64,000 nt of DNA from assembly GCF_918797505.1 (NCBI RefSeq), contig NC_092797.1, forward strand, positions 34,299,372 to 34,363,371, given 5' to 3'. Shown piece after piece: positions 34,573-46,157 of the stretch. Position 1 is the stretch's first letter. Each line of letters starts with the position of its first letter. Both the position numbers and the translations under genes were made by a program. A model generated the notes under the pieces. The model saw only the letters and a program-made list of their open reading frames with translations, made no database searches and had not been told where the DNA came from. The stretch comes from Bemisia tabaci. Lineage: Eukaryota; Arthropoda; Insecta; Hemiptera; Aleyrodidae.

Positions 34573-35660
34573 TATGTATAGGTGGATAGCTTTCAGGGTC
34601 ATTAAAACATACTTTCATATCAGCCGTATTTGGCTCCATTCGTTTTTCAGCCATGTTCTCTTCCTCTCTTAATCGAGTATCTCAGAAATAAGAGTTGACT
34701 TGCATTTTATTTATCTTGATCTGAAACGGTTCGAGAGTTCAGAGCATGTGTATTTTTCTCTTTTTATCTTTGTTACCAATTTTATCTTTTCTGATCACAT
34801 TTTTTTGGTAAATATCTCTGAGAAAAACAAAAATTAATTCAACACATTCAACTGAAATCTATTTTTAAATTGTGTTTTCATCACACATCAAGTTATTCAG
34901 TAATTGCTTCCATGAATTATGTTTGTTACACTGATGGTGAATCTTAAAAAAAAGAGAGGAAGAAGCAAAAAAATAAGTCCTTCTCCCAATTTTAGTGCTT
35001 TGAAAGTCCTCCTCTTTCTTAAATTCTTATCAGAAGCTCAACCATAATTTATGTATGAAATTTCATTGCCTAAAATCATAGAAAACCGAGTACTTATTTC
35101 AGTATTTGGGGGCTATTTCTCGTCGAGCTCATTCAGAAAAGTCCAAAACCTTCATTTTTCATATGTTATGGCCGAATCACCAGTAATTACATACATTTAT
35201 CTAACTACAGAACCTCTCATCGCGGCACGGCGTTGCCACATCATCGGGGAAAAATCGAGAAAAATCCACGTTTCCCTGGATTTGAGCCATTTTTTCGGAT
35301 TATGCGGATGGAATAAAGTTGAAAGACTTAAATTGCAGTATTCAGAGATGCAAGTGGATCATACCTTGTGCCGGTATTCATTATTTTAATATATTGCGCT
35401 ATAGACAACCCATATTCTTACGATTTCTAGGCACGATATTTGCGCAAGAGGATGCGACTTTCAAACATTGGCCGTGATCTGAAGTCCGAAAGAAAGTAAG
35501 CCATGTGTCAGAATCGCGAGTCCTCAATGCTGAAATTTTTACCCGCCCTGACAACCACCACCATTTGTAGACACCTAAAAAAAAATTTAGTAACATTACA
35601 CGCAGTACAGTGGTTTGCTTACCTTAGTGAAAGGAAGTTAACATTGTCATAAACTTTGCT

Positions 35661-35702
<42 letters not shown>

Positions 35703-36087
35703 CAATTTTACTATCCATGTGTATTTATTTTTGACAAACGTAGTTTTCTAGTGCCTTTTCTATCTTCATGAATTCCCCTTTATCTACCACACGCACATTT
35801 TCAATACTTATCTATAAGTAAATTTCATTTTAAAAAAATAAAAAAAATTAAACCCACAGCATTTTGAAAGCCATATTATGGTACGTATAAAATCTTGAAA
35901 ACCCATCATGTAAACTCTCTTCTCCTGATTTCAAAAGAGGAAAATGCTAAACCTAAAAAAGGTTTTTCTTGTCATTAAAACCTGATGTTCATGAAGAGCA
36001 CACTGAAATTTTTTTGGTTCAGTACCTCCGATTCTTTCAAATTTTATAATCTCCAAAATTTTACCTTAAAACATTCTTGTACACTCA
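34573..36087. other. AT-rich intergenic sequence
   Basis: No supported gene. It contains a T41 tract at 35662-35702. The 112-codon frame at 35051-35389 has no recognisable motif. Confidence 0.45.
35662..35702 (+). repeat. T41 homopolymer tract
   Basis: Uninterrupted T run following AACTTTGCTG. Confidence 0.95.
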
Positions 36088-36387
36088 AGTCTTAATTATC
36101 TGCGTTGATTGGGACCGCAGGTACAGAATTAAATCACAAATTGAATGTCAAACCAGAAAAAAACTTTTCCTTTGAAAACTCTGTGAAGTATAACTTTCGT
36201 AATAAGTGTTAGTAAAACTATATTGTTAGGACAAGTTGGAGAGGAAATAGACACTTTCAGGAAATTTTGCTGATTCATCGACTGAATTTGACCTTCAAAG
36301 TATACAAGAAACGTCATTGGTTCGCCATGGATACTCAGAATTGCAATTAATCTTACCCTGTACAATCAAATTGCAGATAATTAAGAC
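36088..36387. mobile_element. 300-bp MITE
   Basis: Ends AGTCTTAATTATCTGCGTTG and CAATCAAATTGCAGATAATT then AAGACT are inverted. GGTACAG on the left is matched by CTGTACAA on the right. There is no coding content. Confidence 0.65.
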
Positions 36388-38008
36388 TATACTGTATTTG
36401 TAAATATTTTATTGATTATTTTTAACAACAAATTACTGAAGTCCATCCTTACCAGCAACGGCTGTCAAAATTTGTTTTTATAAAAACTCTTGAAAGAACC
36501 CCTAAAACTTATGAAAAAGGAAACTCACCTTGGGATTTTTTTACATACAGTTCACAAGAGGCAAAATTTACATTAAAAAAATGTTAAAACATGTCCATTA
36601 CTTTTAAGAGTTATTTATTTTTAAACAATTATTACACTCAAATTTGACCTCTTGTAAGTTTTACCTAAAAAAAACCCAGAAAGGGTTTTCCCCCTTGTAA
36701 ATTTTGACAGTTTTACTATGAGTTTTTTAATTAAAGTTTACAAGTTTTAAAGAGATTTTTTACAGTCCTTGCTGGTTAGGTACTTGAGTTTTGTTGCCTT
36801 TAGTTTAGCAAGTTATGTTTTTCATTTCATTTTTATTTTAAGCACTCTGTGCAACTGTCATCAATTCGTAATTTACGGAGTTTCTTTATTTTCCTTGTGT
36901 ATATGTTAGGTAATTTTTCTACATATTTTTCTGACTGTTTAGTTGAATATTTTTGTGAATAAGAAATCAACCATTTTTTTCATTCTTTCACTTTTGTCAT
37001 TTCTTTGAATTTTTTGCCCCAGCATTCCATGTCTGCTGAAAAAGACAGGTACCTAAATAGAGAGAGAGAGAGGCAAGGGTAAAGAGAAAGAGAGATGTCA
37101 TAGTTATTTTGAAAGGAGCCCCTCTCAACCAGCATTTCGTAACTAATACATCGCAATATATTGGAATAATATTGTAAAATAATTACACTTTTTTTTGCAA
37201 TATTTCTGCAGATAATTTTTTCTCAACATTTTACTATATTTTTACTACTGTAATTTCATGGGAAAGACAATTAAAATCTTTTAGGGCCTCAACATTCGGG
37301 ACAGTTTTTGGAAAGAGGTTTAGTTTTGCTATGCAAGCTTCCTTTTAAAAAAAAATCGAACAATTTTTGGAACCATAAAATTCCAGTCCCAAAAGTTTGA
37401 CCGAAGAAGAAGAAACAAGACAGCTGAATGCTTTCAAGCCAAGGGATGATTTCCCTCTTGAGTTTTGTTTTGTTTTTTTCGTTGGTTTTTTGTAACTTTT
37501 TTTTTTTTTTGTTTTTTTTTTGTTTTTTTTTTTTTTTTGTAAAAAAAATTAGCTTGTGTATTCACTCTATTTACTTTAAATGACTTACCTACATCCAAAG
37601 TCGCACATTCTTTGCAGCATTGCAGAGGTTGCTTAGGGGCAGTGTCAAAAGTAACGCCTAAATTCAAAATGACAATCTCGGGTCATTGCTATGTTCCTAT
37701 ACCTCGACATCTCAGCCTTTGAATGTCAACAAATTTTCTCTCAAAAAATATTTGTGTTTGAGAAAATGTATGAATACTTCACATACAATTTCACAGAGGT
37801 CCTAGATTATATTACAAGAAACATTTAGAGACTGCAAGCCCTCCAAAAAAGTTCGTACCGAAGAGAGTGGGAATCAGAGTAACTTCAATAAATCGCATTG
37901 TTGCAATATTTTTCACATTAAAGTGCGTGTATTTTCTTGAGAATGACTGGGAATCACACCGCATTTCAGGATAATAATCTCAAACTGACTGCGGTAGACG
38001 CACTAGTC
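36388..38008. other. AT-rich intergenic sequence
   Basis: No supported gene. It has a GA-rich microsatellite at about 37060-37095 and an interrupted poly-T/G stretch at 37471-37540. The frame at 37434-37667 on the - strand is a translation of that stretch. Confidence 0.5.
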
Positions 38009-38126
38009 GTATAGACAGTAAGTTGGAAATGTAGCCAACAAGGGCTTGGTGCTTGGATGAACTTTTTCTCTTTGTATTGAGATTTTATTGTAACGCACAG
38101 TGGCTACATTCCCAACTTTCTGTATA
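38009..38126. mobile_element. Short MITE
   Basis: TATAGACAGTAAGTTGGAAA and TGTAGCCA on the left pair with TGGCTACATTCCCAACTTTC then TGTATA on the right, giving a 118-bp hairpin-type element with arms of about 28 bp. Confidence 0.65.
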
Positions 38127-38220
38127 ATGATGTAGGTAAAAATGAGGACGTTTCCACTAGAAGTAAGTTGCTCAAGATACCTACTTACGTAGAAACATTA
38201 GTCAGTTCGGTAGAGTTCAT

Positions 38221-38345
38221 GTCAATCGGTGCATGTGACTTATTAACTTCGGTGTAGGGTTAGGTTGCATCTCCAAATCTGAAGGCGAACCAGCAGCGAT
38301 GCCACACACCACTCCAACTGATGATGATTCCGCAGCGAGGAGGAT
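38221..38345 (+). repeat. Dispersed repeat (GGTTGGGTTGC family), copy 1
   Basis: Shares TTAACTTCGGTGTAGGGTTA and GAAGGCGAACCAGCAGCGAT with the copies at 40420-40690 and 41083-41340. A degraded CTGCCG-family end (TTCATACGGCGTTTTTTCC near 38596) lies nearby. Confidence 0.6.
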
Positions 38346-38933
38346 CTGCAGTTTTTGGATGAAAACTAAACTGACAGGAAAAACGCGGAGTGGAACTTCG
38401 GTTGTTGGATAGTTTGGATTGATAAAATACAGATTATCTGGAAAATGTTTGAATATTCTCTTTCAAATTATCAGAGGAGTAGGAGTTTGTTCTCAATTTG
38501 AGCGAAATCATCTGAAACGTTCAAAGAATAATTCTCACAGCTTACCTTAAAAATACGTGTTTTATTTAGAGGCCTTTGGCAACATTCGAATGTTCATACG
38601 GCGTTTTTTCCCAGCAGGTTTCAGGACATTTTGTCAACGATTTTTTGTCCGCGCACCTTTTTTGTCCAGTAGTATACCTAAGCCCACGCGTAAAATAAGC
38701 AACGGTGACTTGGTTCAAGCGTTACCTATACTTTAGTCGGTTTGTAAAATTATATTGACAATATAGAAATGAGAAATTGAGAGAGAAGGAGATATTGTTT
38801 TGGTTGCTCATTTTCTAAATGAAATGTTAATATTTTTTCGTTTTGAATCATCTTATTAAATTGTCATTGGTGAATATTAGGTTTTATTTCTATCCTTAAA
38901 ATATTCGATATACAATATACCTTATATCGACGG

Positions 38934-39182
38934 TGAAACTACCAGACCACGTCTCGTTTGCGGTGTTTAAAAATCTCCACTCACATTTTATTTTTTTGAA
39001 GGAGATCAAATCAATATCATTCCTCACAATTTTCACAGATTTTTCTCCGCTCAAAGAGGAAAAATCACGGAAGTTTTCACGAACTGACTTTGAGTAGTTT
39101 TCTATTTAAAAAATAAAGTATGACAGGAAGTCTGCGACGTCGCAAACCGAGATACGTGGTTTGGTAGTTTCACCGTCGATAT
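38934..39182. mobile_element. MITE (ATATCGACGGTG family), copy 2
   Basis: Ends ATATCGACGGTGAAACTACC and GGTAGTTTCACCGTCGATAT are perfect 20-bp inverted repeats. The right side contains AAACCGAGATACGTGG, pairing with CCACGTCTCGTTTGC. It shares GACAGGAAGTCTGCG and GTCGCAAACCGAG with the intron 1 copy. Confidence 0.85.
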
Positions 39183-39741
39183 GTGTATAGGTACTTTTTT
39201 TTATTTTTTTAATTTTTTCTTTACGAAATTATTACTTCATTTTGAAAACGTTTATATTTTCAAAACGTGACAAATATTTGTAAAACCGTTTCCAAGCGAC
39301 ATTAATCTCAATAAGCCGCAGTTGTGCCGACAGAAACTGCAAAAATTAATAAAAGAGGGAAAAAAACCAAGAAGCACGCAATCTTAAGTTTTAACCCATT
39401 TATACATCATCTTTTAGAGTCAAATACGTCAAATTTTAAGCGTTTGTTTGCGCGTACACCTCGCTGCAGTACAATAAAAGCACAAAATGTAAAAGAAAAA
39501 CATTTAAGTGCTTTGGAAATCATTTTTGACACGGAATCACCAATATTTAAAAAACACACATTATATTATTATTCTCCTTTGATAAATTGATAAAAAAAAT
39601 TATCCCATCAATTTAAATGAGAATAATCAATGCAGAGTGTGCAAACATTTCAAAATCCTGAGTTAAAAACGCTGACTATGCGAGTATAAATATTAAAGCC
39701 TAAGAGAGCGGAGCGGCGTGCTGCCAGCGCGAGAGGCTCAC

Positions 39742-39817
39742 TGGCGCCTACAAACCTAAGTGGATACTTCACGCATTGCACAATGCTTGAAGTATCCACT
39801 TAGGTTTGTAGGCGCCA
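39742..39817. repeat. 76-nt near-perfect hairpin
   Basis: TGGCGCCTACAAACCTAAGT plus GGATACTTCA (39742-39771) is matched exactly by its complement at 39788-39817. The loop between contains GCATTG and CAATGC, which extend the pairing, leaving only a few unpaired bases. It sits in a GC-richer patch next to a diverged member of the 186-bp repeat. It could be a small MITE or a source of small RNA. Confidence 0.8.
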
Positions 39818-40419
39818 ATGCGCGTTTCGTGCTGGCCGCTCGCCGGCCGTGCGGCGCACGCAACTATTTCATAACAGAAGTGTTGCATAGCATTATACAA
39901 AATTAAACGTATTAAGAATGACAGGCATCCTTTAAAAGTACGGATCTTTCCTCGCAAAATAAATCAAGATACTTATCGTACACTGGAAAAATCTAAGAGC
40001 CTTTAGCTGAGGCAAATATAGAGGTTTATCCGGTTCAGGTATAACAAGGTGGGAAAATCTTGAATGATAATTAAGTCCTGTTACATCAAAGAGGTGTAGA
40101 GAGTTTTAGTGAATTTTGTCTCATGGAATTGACGCTTCCCCATTTTTACCAAAACTCTCAACTATATGTATATTATTCTCCGTTGGACCAAACAGACAAA
40201 ACAAGGAAACCCTCATTCTTCCAAGACATTTTACATTTTCATCCAAAAACGTCGTGAGCAATAGTCGTTTGTATTTACACGTGGGCCAATTAACTTTGGG
40301 TCTCAACTGGCACGTGGACCAAAACTCCCGTGCCGAAAAAACGCGTGGACGTAAGTTACTGGAAAAAACAGGTGCGCGTACAATAAATCGTTGACGAAAT
40401 TTCATATAACCTCCCAGCA

Positions 40420-40690
40420 TGGCTTGCGGGTGTTCAATTTATTGACAATTCCTCAAATGCCAGTAATAGGTGCTCACGTTGCGTTTCGACGTTCAGAATA
40501 CAGAAACTTGGTGGATGCAACTTAATTTACTTCGATGTGAGGTTGGGTTGTATCGCTAAATTTGAAGGAGAACTAGCAGCGATTTCGTTCCCAAGCAATG
40601 CGGCGCGGCGCGCCGTTCCAACAGACACGCGCTGTATGTCATCGTCATTCTTATTCCGTGGTGAGGAGGATTTGTAGTTTAGGCGTAAAA
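40420..40690 (+). repeat. Dispersed repeat (GGTTGGGTTGC family), copy 2
   Basis: Shares GGTGGATGCAACTTAATT, AAATTTGAAGGAGAACTAGC and a GC-rich GCGGCGCG block with the copy at 41083-41340, about 660 bp downstream. Both copies begin near CATGGCT. Between them, ends like GGAAAAACGCCGTATGGACC (40710) and CCCCTTAGCATGGC (41075) resemble the CTGCCG family. Confidence 0.65.
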
Positions 40691-41082
40691 ACTATGCAGC
40701 CATGCCACGGAAAAACGCCGTATGGACCCACGGCTGTTGCCAAATTTCCTACGATGAAACACAGATTTTCTGAGAAATTTTTGATTATCTTCCTCTAATT
40801 TCTCAAAGAAGTTTGTTTGCAATTCGATCGAAATCATCTGAAACTCTTGGAGAAGAAAATTTATAACTTTCTTTAAAAATAGTGCTGTAGCGAGATACAT
40901 TTATTAGGCAGTATTCAAATATTTACACGGAGCGCCGTTCATTTTGCTCTGTGTTTTTAATCATTCAAATAGTTAATTTTGACTTTGGATACTTTTACAC
41001 TTATCTTCCTTAAAAAATTTTCCATCAGCTATTATGAATTTTATTTCATTTTCAAGTTTTTTGATGCCGCGGCGTCTCCCCT

Positions 41083-41340
41083 TAGCATGGCTGTGCGTGT
41101 TTGTCAATCAATATTAATAGTTCCTTAAATGCATAAGATAGTAGTGTGGGTATTAAATGCCCAGGATACCTAAAGACATTGAGAATACAGCCAATCGGTG
41201 GATGCAACTTAATTAACTTCGGTGTAGTGTTGGGTTGCCTCGCCAAATTTGAAGGCGGACTAGCAGCAATTTCGCATCAACGCGATGCGGCGCGCAGCGC
41301 TCCGCTTGCGAGGAGAGTGACCATGAAGTGTACCTGACCT
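41083..41340 (+). repeat. Dispersed repeat (GGTTGGGTTGC family), copy 3
   Basis: Same order of blocks as copy 2 with many substitutions; it ends in the GCGCAGCGCTCC patch near 41300. The 63-codon frame here is repeat translation. Confidence 0.65.
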
Positions 41341-41761
41341 CCCTGCATGTATTCGTTTTTCAATTTACTTATTTTTATCTATTCATTATTGTTACTCACT
41401 ATTTAGAAGTAATTCTTCTGCATGGAATATTCACCAGTAAGCGCGTAAGGCACTATCACAAGGCCCCTTTTCGTATTTGAAAAAAAGAGAAAAGAGGAAG
41501 AAAAAACGTTGACCTAGGAGCATCCCCCAAATTTCAAATCTTTACCTCAATATGTAAGAAGTTAGAGGGGGTGGAGGAGAGTTTTGAGTGCAAGGTGATC
41601 CATAAATCCCACACCGCCACCACCAAGCATCACCCCTGTAACTTTTGAACAAAATGAGATAGGAGTTTAAAATTTCGTGAATACTCTCAAGTCCAAATAA
41701 ACGACTATTGGGAAGCGCTAAAACTTTAAAGGGAACCATCCTGAAAAGGGGTTAGAATCTT

Positions 41762-41931
41762 AGGGAGCCTTCATAAAATACGTAACACATTTCTTCGGCA
41801 TGTTAGACCCCCTCCCCCTTGTAACGCTTCGTGACGTAGGTCCCTATCCATTAACACTCAAAAACAAAATGGCGTAACGCTCTACTCGACCCCCTCCTTT
41901 CTGCTAGAGCGTTACGTAATTTATGGACGGC
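41762..41931. mobile_element. MITE (GGCCGTCCATAAATTACGTAAC family), copy 1
   Basis: The left end GGGAGCCTTCATAAAATACG continues into TAACAC. The right end, read inward, is GGGCCGTCCATAAATTACGT then AACGC. It is C-rich inside (GACCCCCTCC twice). It is followed by AGGGGTAGTGCGGGACTTTT, another string I recall as common in insect repeats. Confidence 0.7.
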
Positions 41932-42247
41932 CCTTTAGGGCCTATAGGGGTAGTGCGGGACTTTTGGAGCACCCTGTATAAAAATTTAAAGGGAGTATGC
42001 GGCAACGCGAGCGGGGAAGTCAAGTTCAAGAACAGGGGGCCGCGATGACCCTGGCCGCGACCCACGGCCGTCGGCCGTCGGCGGGGACCCGGGACAGGGG
42101 GGCGGGGGGACGGAGGAGAGTAAATGCTTAGTGACGTTACAGGGACGGAAAAGGAACAGAATCGATCCCTCTCACAGTCAAGTGCATGGTGAAGGTCGGA
42201 GCGGCGAACCTGTGGCCGTGTAGGCAGCTCCACGCGCATGTTGCACC

Positions 42248-42398
42248 CAGTAGCGAGGCGTCAGATCGATCGTCGATACTTCCCCATTTGAAGCTGTGGT
42301 AAAGAATCGATTGTTAACAAACACCCTATAAATCGATCCTTTTCCATGGGTTTAAATGGCGAATCATTCGATACCTCGGAAAGCACGCCACGCCACTG
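42248..42398. mobile_element. hAT-type MITE (CAGTGGCG family), 8-bp TSD
   Basis: Ends CAGTAGCGAGGCGTC and GCACGCCACGCCACTG. The flanking octamers GTTGCACC (42240-42247) and GTTGCACT (42399-42406) differ at one base. The interior, with TTAAATGGCGAATCATTCGA, is in reverse orientation to the copy at 4382. Confidence 0.85.
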
Positions 42399-42406
42399 GT
42401 TGCACT

Positions 42407-43430
42407 GGGATGAGCAACGACGGCGCAATTGCCGCCCCCTTTCACACACATTCCCCCGAGGATAAACTATCTTTCTCTTTCCCCACAATCTGCCTACACT
42501 TTTCCCCTCCGAATCTTCCCCCCACTCCGTTGCCCCCAAACCTCCCCCCATCCTCCTCTCGGGAGCCGAGTCTCCCCGTTTATTTTCCCCACCGGCGACC
42601 TTGCCCTTTAAGTTCGTATTTCAATTGGAAACTGCCCCGTCGTGTTTACGTCAATTTTCGCAACCGGCCAGCCTTCCATACGCCGACTGTCCTCTCCGAC
42701 CCCCGAGGTTAGTCCCCTGCCCCCGCCGATCCCTCCCCTCCTCCTTTCATCGCTGACTATTTTAATTACGCTCTGCCACGACCTTACCTCATCCCATTAA
42801 TTTGGGCCTCCGTAAACCTCTGTGCCCTTAAATAAAAGTTTTATCTCCGGGTTGAAATTTTCCAGAGAGGGGGACTATTATCTACTTCATAAAAATCCTC
42901 CTATGTTTCGATTCTGGCCTCGTCCAAATGGAGCACAGCCTGGAGGAAAGCTGCTACAATATGACATTCGTGAACTTTCCTGAGTCGCACCAACTTTTGT
43001 TAAATAGGTTGAGGTAATGAGGTAGTTAAAATTGATAATCATGATTTGTAATAAAATTCCACAAAATATGCCTTCGTGTCGAAATTCAAATAGTTCAGTG
43101 AAGCAAAACGTTCATTTCAGGTTAAAAACAACAATTTTCAGCTTTTAAATTTTACCTAACGCCTCTTCATTCTTTATTTTTTCAAGAACTATGGTTCAAA
43201 ATTTTAATCTATAATTTTTACAAATGGACGTATTTATGTGAAAGGAACAATGTACAAAGGGTTTGCGTGCAACATAGTTCCTTTAAGCATCAATCCGTGC
43301 GATGATGATTCAATCAAATTGCGCAATCTGGATGCATGAGCATACTGACCTGTTGGGTTGCGCTGCCTCGCGGCCAATTGGAGATGACTTTAACCTCGGC
43401 ACACGTAAAGTACCTTCACTTGGTAGGCAA
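42407..43430. other. GC-richer stretch, no assignable gene
   Basis: 42420-42740 is C-rich and unusually GC-rich for the window; the 118-codon frame there (42356-42712) is low complexity. GAGGTTAGT near 42704 is donor-like on the + strand. It could be the first exon of a gene continuing outside what I can follow; nothing decides this. The remainder is AT-rich. Confidence 0.35.
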
Positions 43431-43815
43431 AGCGATAGACAAAGAAGACATTCGGAGTATGGAGCGATCCTATGTTGGTTGAAATGGGTAGTTCCTATAG
43501 ACTAAGGGAGAAAATGATGGACTAACCATAGGGTCTCTCATGGATTGCCGTTAGTCTATTGCCTACCTCGTTTGTCCATTGCAACCACCCGCCTCCATCA
43601 ATTGGACTGCATTTTGCAATTTGGAGCTATAAATTCTAACTCATCTGAAAAAACACTAATGTGCATGGGGAAACCAATGGCACATACGCTGTTTTTAAAC
43701 CGGGCCGGAATTTATACTTCCAAATTGCAAAATGTGGTCCAATTGGATTCCTTTATATCTCTTTTGTCCTCTTTGTCCATACCTTTGTCTATCAAAGTCA
43801 ATAATCGGCCCGCAG
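43431..43815. mobile_element. Palindromic MITE, copy 2, interrupted by a nested MITE
   Basis: It shares GGTTGAAATGGGT, ATAGACTAAGGG, GGGTCTCTC, TTTGTCCATTGCAACCACCC and TTTGTCTATCAA with the copy at 4108-4377. Its right half is split by the 137-bp element at 43604-43740. Rejoining the two sides restores the order seen in copy 1. Confidence 0.8.
43604..43740. mobile_element. MITE with GGAC ends, copy 2, nested
   Basis: Ends GGACTGCATTTTGCAATTTG and CAAATTGCAAAATGTGGTCC are inverted. The length of 137 bp equals that of the copy at 8718-8854. CAATTGGA overlaps both junctions, so an AATT or longer target duplication is possible; the palindromic target makes it ambiguous. Confidence 0.85.
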
Positions 43816-44196
43816 AGTCGTCCATCCCCCCTCATCCAAAGCCGCCGCCATTTTTCTGGATTCAAAAGGTTCCTACAGGACCGCACATCAATACCTCCTC
43901 CTCGAGGGTGCTCTAAATATACGACGAGCGAGCTCTATCTAGCCTCATTTGAATGAGTGGCCATGCTCCATCTATAATCAAACTTGGAATATCTTTGGGT
44001 TCGGCGAGGCCTTGGAACCTTCAACACGGACTCTAGTGCGACGTTCGTTCGGGTGGCTCACGGTGACAACCCAGGGGAGGGGCGTGGGCCGCCCTTCATC
44101 TCCCGTTTGGCTGTCACTCAGCGTGAGCCCAGACGCCCGGCCTTGGTGCGAATTTAATTTTTGGCCGGAAAGTGCATTGCATCACCGGGCACGAAT

Positions 44197-44340
44197 CAGT
44201 GTGCTTCAAGATGTATCGATCGATCTGCCATTAAACCCATGGAAAAAGATCGATAAACAAGGTGTTTGTTAATAATCGATTCTTTACCATAGCTACAAAT
44301 GGGGAGGTATCGATAATCGATTATTCGTGGCTCGCCACTG
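44197..44340. mobile_element. hAT-type MITE (CAGTGGCG family), 8-bp TSD
   Basis: The left end CAGTGTGCTTCAAGATG lacks about 10 bp of the family terminus; the right end is GTGGCTCGCCACTG. Flanks GCACGAAT (44189-44196) and GCATGAAT (44341-44348) match at 7 of 8 bases. The inside has TGCCATTAAACCCATGG and ATCGATAATCGAT. Confidence 0.8.
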
Positions 44341-44348
44341 GCATGAAT

Positions 44349-45373
44349 GAATTTATCGGCCGGAAAAATTCGCGGGCAAAATGAAACACGCGGATCGCCG
44401 CCCTCCCTCCTCCGTGTGAACTCTCGCGTACATTTCTCCCCCGCCTCCCCCCTTCGGTGTGGGGTCAGAATGTTGGCGGAACACGGGAAGTTTGGCTCCG
44501 GCCAAGTTCAATTACGTAACATTGACACAGACATTGAAAATCCGATGGTCCCGCGGCGTGGCGGCCGAATCGCGATCATTGTTGCCACTTTCACCTCAAA
44601 AAGTAGCTTTTCTATGATAAAATTTTGAGTGAGGTGCGATGAAGACAGGTAAAATGGTTCTGAGGTGAAAAAAATATATGAATAAGGTGACCATATCATA
44701 GCTTAGATTATTCAATCCTGTAGCTGTTGGCTTGTTGAAGACCATAAACTTGACCCCTTACGAACTTCTCAAAGCCAAAGAACAATATATCGGGAATTTG
44801 GAAAAAAACGCAGTTAGAGTTTGCTGGCGCTACTGTCTCCTTCAGAGACGATTACAACAGCCGTTCATTATACCCAGATTAATAGAAATTGTGGCTCGAA
44901 ATAATGGTCTGAGGTTTGAAAGTAATCGAAAGCGTTTCATACTACAAAGTGAAAATTTATGTCTATTTTGATCGAAAATTAATTTTTCGCTTTTGCAAAA
45001 CCAATCAATCACAATAAATTAAAAAAAAAAAAAAATTGAAGATAATAATTTGAATTACCACCTTCGCAAGGGTGTACATTTTGTCTGACTCCACTACATT
45101 AAGATTGGAAATTCAAAACTAGGTAGGCGCCAACAGTTTTTGGACGTTTCGCTGCGATGGTCTTTCTAAACACGAAGATACAACGAATGTCACTCGTCCT
45201 TCACGCTAAAATGTGTGATACAACTGTTTCAACTCCTGAGCCGCACAAATTGCGTCCATCGAGTTGAAGGCGAACTTGATTTCTAATTCCAGTTTCCAGG
45301 TATCCAGGCGTGACCGCAAAAGCTGTGTTCAATTCTAACTTTTGCAACTTGCAACTTGATGAAAACGCTTGTA

Positions 45374-45416
<43 letters not shown>

Positions 45417-45984
45417 AAGTAAGTTAAGAAAGCTGTGGGTAAAGATTCGTGGGTTAAAAAGTCTCTGGTGAAAACTTTTAGGTGAGCAGTACCCTCCGCA
45501 AAAATACTGATTGTGAGTAGTTCTGGCACCGTGATAGCAACCTTGATCGTGATGAATTTTCTTGAGCACGGATTCAAACGAGAATGTTCGGAACCAATCT
45601 GACAAGAGTGGAAGTGGGTAATTAATCGTAGATATTCGTACATGTCACGGGTGGTGTGTTTACTTTTAAAAGGGCGCTCTCTTCTCAGGTTCCCGGCTCT
45701 CTTTTGCAGAGAGGGGCGCCGGTCACCACGACCGACGCAGCCTGGCGGCGCGGGCGTGAATAATTCATGTTATTTTTAGAAGTCATCGGACTAACTACAA
45801 ATAGTTCGTTATTCATCGCTACCAATGCCTAGGTCTTCGAGTCCACCGAATGCCGTGACATTCGGCCAAAATTAGTGCTAATTGATTTCGCGGGCCTTCT
45901 CATGGGTTGACCCTCGTTTTTGAGACACCCTCTTTCTTCAGTGACGGGTATGGTAACCACAAAAAAAAAAATCACGGTTTAAGC
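44349..45984. other. Intergenic sequence with an A39 tract
   Basis: GC-rich at 44349-44580, then AT-rich. A 79-codon frame at 44732-44971 is Arg/Leu-rich without a known motif. A39 lies at 45377-45415. Another GC-rich patch is at 45660-45760. No gene is supported. Confidence 0.4.
45377..45415 (+). repeat. A39 homopolymer tract
   Basis: Uninterrupted A run after CTTGTAGGT. No retroelement body is recognisable upstream. Confidence 0.95.
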
Positions 45985-46149
45985 CAGTGGCGTGGCGTGC
46001 TTTGCGATATATCGATTGCTCTGCCATTTAAACCTATGATAAAGAATCGATTGTTAAGGTGTTCGCTGCGGACACCCTGTTCATCGATCCTTTTCCGTAG
46101 GTTTAAATGGCAGAACAATCGATATATCGCAAAGCTCGCCACGCCACTG
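45985..46149. mobile_element. hAT-type MITE (CAGTGGCG family), perfect 8-bp TSD
   Basis: Ends CAGTGGCGTGGCGTGCTTTG and CAAAGCTCGCCACGCCACTG. GTTTAAGC flanks both sides exactly (45977-45984 and 46150-46157). The arms pair GCGATATATCGATTGCTCTG with its near-complement, so this copy is almost fully palindromic. Confidence 0.92.
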
Positions 46150-46157
46150 GTTTAAGC

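Noticed and set aside
44732..44971. 79-codon Arg/Leu-rich + strand frame
   Set aside because: Protein-like at first glance, but no motif, no splice signals and no second copy in the window.
45201..45643. 134- and 102-codon - strand frames with long Phe runs
   Set aside because: The Phe run is a translation of the A39 tract; flanking parts have no motif.
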